Shown in pieces: positions 58,974 through 64,000 of a DNA stretch of 64,000 nt. Origin of the DNA: Rhipicephalus microplus (taxonomy: Eukaryota; Arthropoda; Arachnida; Ixodida; Ixodidae). The notes under the pieces are model-generated. The model was not told the origin of the DNA and did no database searches. It was given only the letters and a program-made list of their open reading frames with translations. How positions within the stretch are numbered: the stretch's first letter is position 1; the number at the start of each line of letters is the position of its first letter. The position numbers were made by a program, and so were the translations under genes. Location of the stretch: the NCBI RefSeq assembly GCF_043290135.1, contig NC_134701.1, positions 99,316,202 through 99,380,201 on the forward strand. Direction: 5' to 3'.

Positions 58974-59127
58974 GGTGCCGCACCGCTTTATAAATTCGAA
59001 GGGGTCCGGAGGGCCAGCCTAAGGTCGGACCGGCGCCCGTATGATGTCGGCGTGTCCCGGAATTTGTCAAGAAGGAACAGTGAACTTGTCTAGACACGGG
59101 CGGAACCCGGTAATGGGTCAAAAACAT

Positions 59128-60636
59128 GTGTAAGCGGAGCACTGTAAGTAGCCAGCCAAACCAAATGGCGCCACCTGGTGTTCTCTAAATAAAGGTATTC
59201 TGTTTGCTCTACACTAGCGTGTTCTCTAACGTTTTCACCCTAACGCTTTAAGGAAGACGTAGCCATGGCCTAACGTGAACTGCCGGATCCTGTCCGAAGC
59301 CTTTACGTTTCTGTGCGACTAGAGGCCTTTGATAATTGAAGTGAAAGCATATATCGTGAGCATATACATTATTTCGTTTAAAGAATCAGGGCCTTTATAT
59401 ACTGAATTCTTTTGAACGCCATCCAAGGGCAGCCCTGCCACCGAGGCAGGCAGGTGAACGTGCGCCTTGGAATATGGTAGCGCTACACTGGCGCAGTTAA
59501 GTCGTCACGGGGGCAGGATTTTCTGCGTAATGCTTCAGTTCATATGGCAAGTAACATTTGTATACTCGCACATTTCATCGTGGTGAGAAGGGTCGCGACG
59601 CTACTCGAACTGTTCCCCTTTCTTTGTTTACATCTTAGCGAGGGTCGTCAATAAACATAAAGAGTGCGGTTATGAAGCCTACAAGGGTCTTCATTTTGGT
59701 CTGCCAAACAACACGTAGCAAAAAGAATGTTCGACATTTGCCACCACTGATGCCGGCCAACTTTCATGATTGCAAGTACAGGGTGAGCAAGTGCAAACTT
59801 TATACGATACTGGGCAGCGTGGTTATCACAAGCATCTTGGACTAGGAGATGCTCTCAAGCTCTTTTATGCAGTTGGCTTCCTTGGTGTGCAGTAGGAATC
59901 ACATGACACTTCATCGGCGAGGTCTTGACAAGGCAGGCCCATCTCTCATCGAAAACGGTAGTTCGAGACAGTCACAACTAGCCTGTTTTTAAGGGACCTC
60001 TGTGGTTCGCTAATGGCGCTCTTTTTCAGCAGGTGTTTGCGGGGTTGCTCCGCAAGCTTTTCACTTCTTGTGTGGATAACCTTTCGCTTGTTGTGTGGAA
60101 GCAGAAGCGAAATATCACTGGATTACGATATGTGTGTGTGTTCGTAGTTGTCCCCAGGCAGCTACCCATAAAAATTATTATGTTGGGTTAAGACGGCTGC
60201 CGTAGTTCTGTCCAGAAAGCATGAGACAACTGTTTCGCATGTTATGGGTTGAGTTGTAACAAGTAGCCTATCTTCTTTTGTATCATTTGATTATTTTATT
60301 TATAACATTACTAGAGTTTAGCCATTTATTTAGAAAAGACAGCAAATTACAAAGTTTTGTCCTCCGTGATCTGATTATCTGCTGCCTTCGTATGCTTCAA
60401 GGTTTTTGGGAAATATAACAAGTTGGGCAACTCATCTTCATTCTGAAGTTGTAAGCATAAATGTGTGCTGAGCAACGCACCTAATTTATTGATCATGCGG
60501 TTGTTCCTTGTGTTTTGCAGGAGTAACAACAACTGGTTCTAGAGCCCAGAACTTGGTCCTCTACATTCATTGCCTAAACAGCTTATGAAGCTCCTACAAT
60601 CACGTGTTTCTTCGCATCATCAATCCACGACGGTGT
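59128..60636. other. Intergenic, nothing recognised
   Basis: No frame above about 61 codons. A short segment at 59128-59213 has TG...CA ends and an AATAAAG but no partner. The rest is unassigned. Confidence 0.4.
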
Positions 60637-60860
60637 TGTAGCGGTGACGAAGCACGATTGCTATCCCGAAGGTCGTGATTTTTATTCTTGCCGCAGCGGT
60701 CGCATTTCAATGGAGGTGAAATGGTAGTGGTTTGGGTACTGTTGATCTTGGAGCACGTTAAACAACATCAGATGGTCGAAATTCGTGTGTATTTCTTTAC
60801 GAACGCTCTCATCATAATACGATGGTTTTCGGGCGTCAAACCCTCGATAAAATATTATTA
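60637..60860 (+). mobile_element. Ruka-like SINE, very old copy
   Basis: Body matches include GCCGCAGCGGTCGCATTTC, GGAGGTGAAATGGTAG, GAGCACGTTAAACAACATCAGATGGTCGAAAT and TTTTCGGGCGTCAAACCC, collinear with the copies at 17050 and 46409. The tRNA-like head is barely recognisable. Confidence 0.65.
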
Positions 60861-63308
60861 TAATCCTTCGTATCATCGCTATAAAATCGACGTAATGGAG
60901 CCCGTTCCCGCAAAACAATGCGTAATTCGTGCCTGAGCCCATTTATTGTTCCCTCTTTTAATCAGCACTACACTTAACCAACGCTTTTTTGGGGACTAAG
61001 GTATCTCGAAATAAATTATTGTGAATATAGAGTATGAAGGAGTCGAGGTGTTAGCATTGACAAGTATGTTCGAGAAAGATTACCTTTGTTAGCCGTTCCC
61101 ACTTACACCACAATGCACCCAGGAATAAGTGTTCTAAAAAAGAATATCTCTTTTCAATATAGACCAGTTTTGCGCCTTGGAAATGCATGCCCGAAACGAT
61201 GAAATGCCAGCCTTGAGGAACCATTATGCAGCAAGAAAAATGTTTCAATACAAAGTGATATTGAAAGTTTTCGCGAAACTTACAACATACAATATGCACA
61301 CAAGTTGAATATATGGATGTGAAGAATAATTCTCGTGAATTAGAACACGTTTTAGATAGGTACACATACGAAGACAAACAAACCACAATAGGTTGTAAAG
61401 CTTTACACTGACGAAACATTGACGAAACATTGACGAAAGCAAGCCTTCCTACAAGGCTTGATGCGAACCACGAAGTCATCGATATCAGCGTCATCAACCC
61501 AACGCCGAGCGTTGCACGGCTTTTTAATAGAACAAGCGGCTATTTTTTTAACGGCACTTCTTCCCAACAAACAGAACAAGCGTCCAAGATTACCGGTACA
61601 TTGTATAGAGCCCAGAAAAAGACCACTCTGTTGCCAGAAGGGAACCTTGAAACGTTTTTCATCGCATTTTTTCAAAGACGAAAGCAACAAAGGCCCATAT
61701 TTTACAACCATTTTTCTCGGAGTGAATGACGCTCTGTGGCTCTCTGTCATGCTCTCTGACGTTCAAAGTAATGGTTCTATACTGAAAAGAACAGTTATCT
61801 TCCACCTTCCTAGAGGAATTGACATCGCTTACTCACCCAACCTGTCAGTTCCTATTGTTTATTGTCACAGCCGACGGTTCATTTGCTCTCATTTCGCTTA
61901 CACTATTTTGGTCTTCGAACTGTCAACACCATGATTGTCCCATCAAGTGCTCTTGATCTATAGCATCCCTCAAAAGCCCGTGATGCTAGGCGCTCTAATG
62001 CAATTTTTCCCAAGACTTCATGCGACTACGCAAAACGGTTTTTTAGCTCCTCCTTGAGAAAAACTGTTTCCAGAGTCTGGTGGTTTGTGAGGATACTTAA
62101 GGAGCAAAAAGCTTCCGCCTCGATTTACATAAGTTGTCCACAGCTGCGCTTTTCATGACAATACACGTACTTCGTTCATTGTCTCTGTGCTTGCTTTCTT
62201 AAGGAGGCCGAAATATCTCGTACCCTCTTTCAGACGACTTCGATGATCTTTACTTCGAGCGAAAAGAGTGGCAGACAGTTCTTCGGCAAGCTTCACTGAA
62301 CGTCGCGTTTCAGCTTACCGGGTTTTTGATGCGAAACATCCCGCATTGCTCCATGCTTGGCTCAAGTCAGACATTTACACTTGGCACGCGTGAATCCACG
62401 CAAAGCTGATTTTTTTTGAGAGTTCAGACGAAGGACTCCGTTGTTGATGTGGATGCAAGGCACTTTCGTCGATTGTTCTGAAAGGCTTATTTCGCTCGCC
62501 ACAAAGCATTAGTTTCGACCTTTTAACATTATTTATAAGAAAGAAACGTGAAGGGTGAGGAAGAGGCAGGTCTTACGAAGACTAGGGTGAGATCTGTGTG
62601 TAATCAAATGTTCTCGAAAAGAAGTTTGAGTAAATATAGGTATCACTTGAACAAACAGCAGAAGTTTCAATGTGCAAAATAAAGTGTAAATATACTCAAG
62701 TGACTGTTGGTTCCCGTCTCGTCGATACCTCATGCTAGGTAACCTACTTGCACACAAATCAGAGCAGAGCTTCAAACAGAAGAGTAGTACAAAACAAATA
62801 CTAAACGTGCCTATAAAAAGACACTGGTTCACAACCTCTCTTCAATATATATGCTACTCATAAAACGAAAGTACGTGCGTTCTCATACAAAAATGGCCGA
62901 AATCGAAGAAAGAGAGAAAGGAGACGCAGGAGAAAGCGCATTGCACTTCTCGAAAGATGGCCACTATATATTAATATTTGGCACAAATATTTCGCCCAGC
63001 GTCATAATGTTTGGTTGTGCGGTATAAAAAATAAATTCTTGGCCGGCATCTCAAGAATATACAAGGTAATGAAAATTAGAAAAAAAGAGCAATGTAAAAA
63101 TTTTTGGGGAGAAGGGTGGGAAGGAGAAGGGGGACTGCATTTACAGCACAACCACACACAAAAAAGCTCTTTTTCTTAGAGATGAAGATCACTAATATGC
63201 GCGGGCACATCCAGACTTCTTGCAGACTCAATGGGAGCGCATGGTGTCATGAGAGAAGGCTAGATGACGCTCGCGTGGCATAGGTGAAAAAAATTGACGG
63301 CAGATTCA
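60861..63308. other. Intergenic; two unassigned antisense-overlapping open frames
   Basis: A 158-codon plus frame (61458-61934) and a 115-codon minus frame (61403-61750) overlap. Neither has a signal peptide, membrane segment or motif I recognise. A short GACGAAACATT triplication lies at 61410-61437. Other frames are under 150 codons without motifs. Confidence 0.4.
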
Positions 63309-63885
63309 CGAGGTGAATGATGATGAGATTGGGCGAAGCTCCTGGAAGTATTACCGTGAAATTTTCTTCCGTTAATTCGCCCGATAAAAAACACCTGGCG
63401 TTTTTTGTAAAGCAGCTGGCGTCTTCTTTTTGTTTTGCTTTAGAAACATCTGGCGTCTTTTCGTTTTGCTTTTAGAAAACATGTGGCGTCTTTCGTTGGT
63501 TTATTTCATCAATCAACGGCGTTTTGAACAAAAATGTTTTATTGTTTATTCACGCACAGGAGAAATCTCACCAGGCACTACCTTGGAGGTAAACAACGGC
63601 TGCTACTTAGAATGAGAGACAGTAGAAGTCGGCTTTTAACACATCTACTTCTTTTAGTGTTTTCTACTGGAAAATGCCAATGGCTGCTAATGGGGAGTGA
63701 GAGACAGGAGTATTCGGCTTTTAGTAAACGCGCACGCGCGAACTTTTTATTGTTCAACAACGCGCAGGAAGAAATCTCCCACCGGCACCACCTTGCAGGT
63801 CAAAATGTAACACTTGTTACACACTACGACTACGACTACGAGGGACGAACGGGTGCCGCTTTAAGGCGCTTCGCCCCTAAAATGA
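63309..63885 (+). mobile_element. Foldback/MITE-like element, copy 3
   Basis: The left end ACGAGGTGAATGATGATGAGATTGGGCGAAGCTCC (GGGCGAAGCTCC at 63331-63342) matches copy 1. The right end GGCGCTTCGCCCCTAAAA (63865-63882) is its inverted partner with one change. The interior differs: it has several ACATCTGGCGTCTTT-like repeats (63395-63500) and no 60-bp repeat. The 123-codon frame within it is not considered a gene. Confidence 0.55.
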
Positions 63886-64000
63886 GTAAGAAATGGTGCA
63901 AATGATGTCTGTTTCGTCATCATCATTACAGTATGTCTAACAAGGAAATGTTCTCTTGAGTGTTATTGACGTTTGTGCCAATAAATTTTTTTCTAAACAG

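Larger units (their letters stand above)
56495..59127 (-). mobile_element. I-type RNase H LINE with large internal deletion
   Basis: The 3' end (minus sense) is AATAAAG followed by a TCCATCCATCC tail at 56495-56515. The body carries RNase H, the RT C-terminal part and, joined directly to it, the 5' UTR with ORF1 N-terminus. The region between the start of ORF1 and the RT palm (rest of ORF1, endonuclease, RT fingers) is missing. It lies next to and in the same orientation as the LINE ORF1 at 54960-56490. Confidence 0.7.

Noticed and set aside
59128..59213. A short solo LTR (TG...CA ends with AATAAAG)
   Set aside because: No partner, primer site or second copy in the window; the ends are too common to rely on.

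Overview
This window looks like repeat-dense, non-coding eukaryotic DNA from an ixodid (hard) tick or a close chelicerate relative. The inference rests on the repeat inventory: tRNA-derived SINEs of the type described in ticks (Ruka-like), RTE, CR1 and I/R1-type LINEs, Penelope-like elements, Ty3/gypsy elements with one unusual primer-binding site, and many long (TA)n tracts. I find no intact host protein-coding gene, rRNA or functional tRNA. Almost every long open frame is a broken piece of a retroelement. Species and family names are recognised from memory and unchecked. LAYOUT. 1-3909: a decayed Ty3/gypsy element on the minus strand, cut by the window edge. 5095-7440: a (TA)n tract, a minus-strand RTE LINE 3' half and a SINE. 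8051-8814: a Ty3/gypsy integrase fragment. 10.5-14.0 kb: (CA)/(TA) tracts and an orphan hammerhead-like motif. 14.7-17.3 kb: a decayed CR1-type LINE on the minus strand, cut up by a foldback/MITE-like element and a SINE with a 12-bp target-site duplication (TSD). 18978-19224: an old SINE. 21407-24860: a 3.4-kb palindrome of two head-to-head 5'-truncated Penelope-like copies (linker, GIY-YIG endonuclease, terminal region with a hammerhead-ribozyme-like motif). 24926-30107: a structurally complete Ty3/gypsy element with two 159-bp LTRs and a 4-bp ATAT TSD, inserted into the (TA)n tract at the palindrome's edge. 30.8-31.2 kb: a SINE-like repeat. 32720-33800: two tandem foldback units carrying GACA-type microsatellites. 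34641-40032: three pieces of RTE LINE in direct order, one of them a displaced internal block. 40440-44845: an I/Jockey-type LINE (minus) with a CR1 3' fragment inside its ORF1. 46395-46678: a SINE with a TSD. 46930-56490: an RNase H-bearing LINE (minus) split in its endonuclease region by a near-complete CR1-type LINE (plus, about 50000-54352) that has 5' tandem monomers and a 2A-like peptide. 56495-59127: a second RNase H-bearing LINE (minus) with a large internal deletion. 60.6 kb: an old SINE. 63309-63885: another foldback element. HOW THE PARTS RELATE. There is no operon-like or cooperative gene system. The structure is layered insertion: LINE into LINE, SINE into LINE, LTR element into the microsatellite next to a Penelope palindrome. 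The most interesting items are the Penelope palindrome with arm-specific decay of its ribozyme-like core and nuclease motif, the 2A-like motif in the CR1 element, the displaced RTE block, and a foldback family seen in four units.
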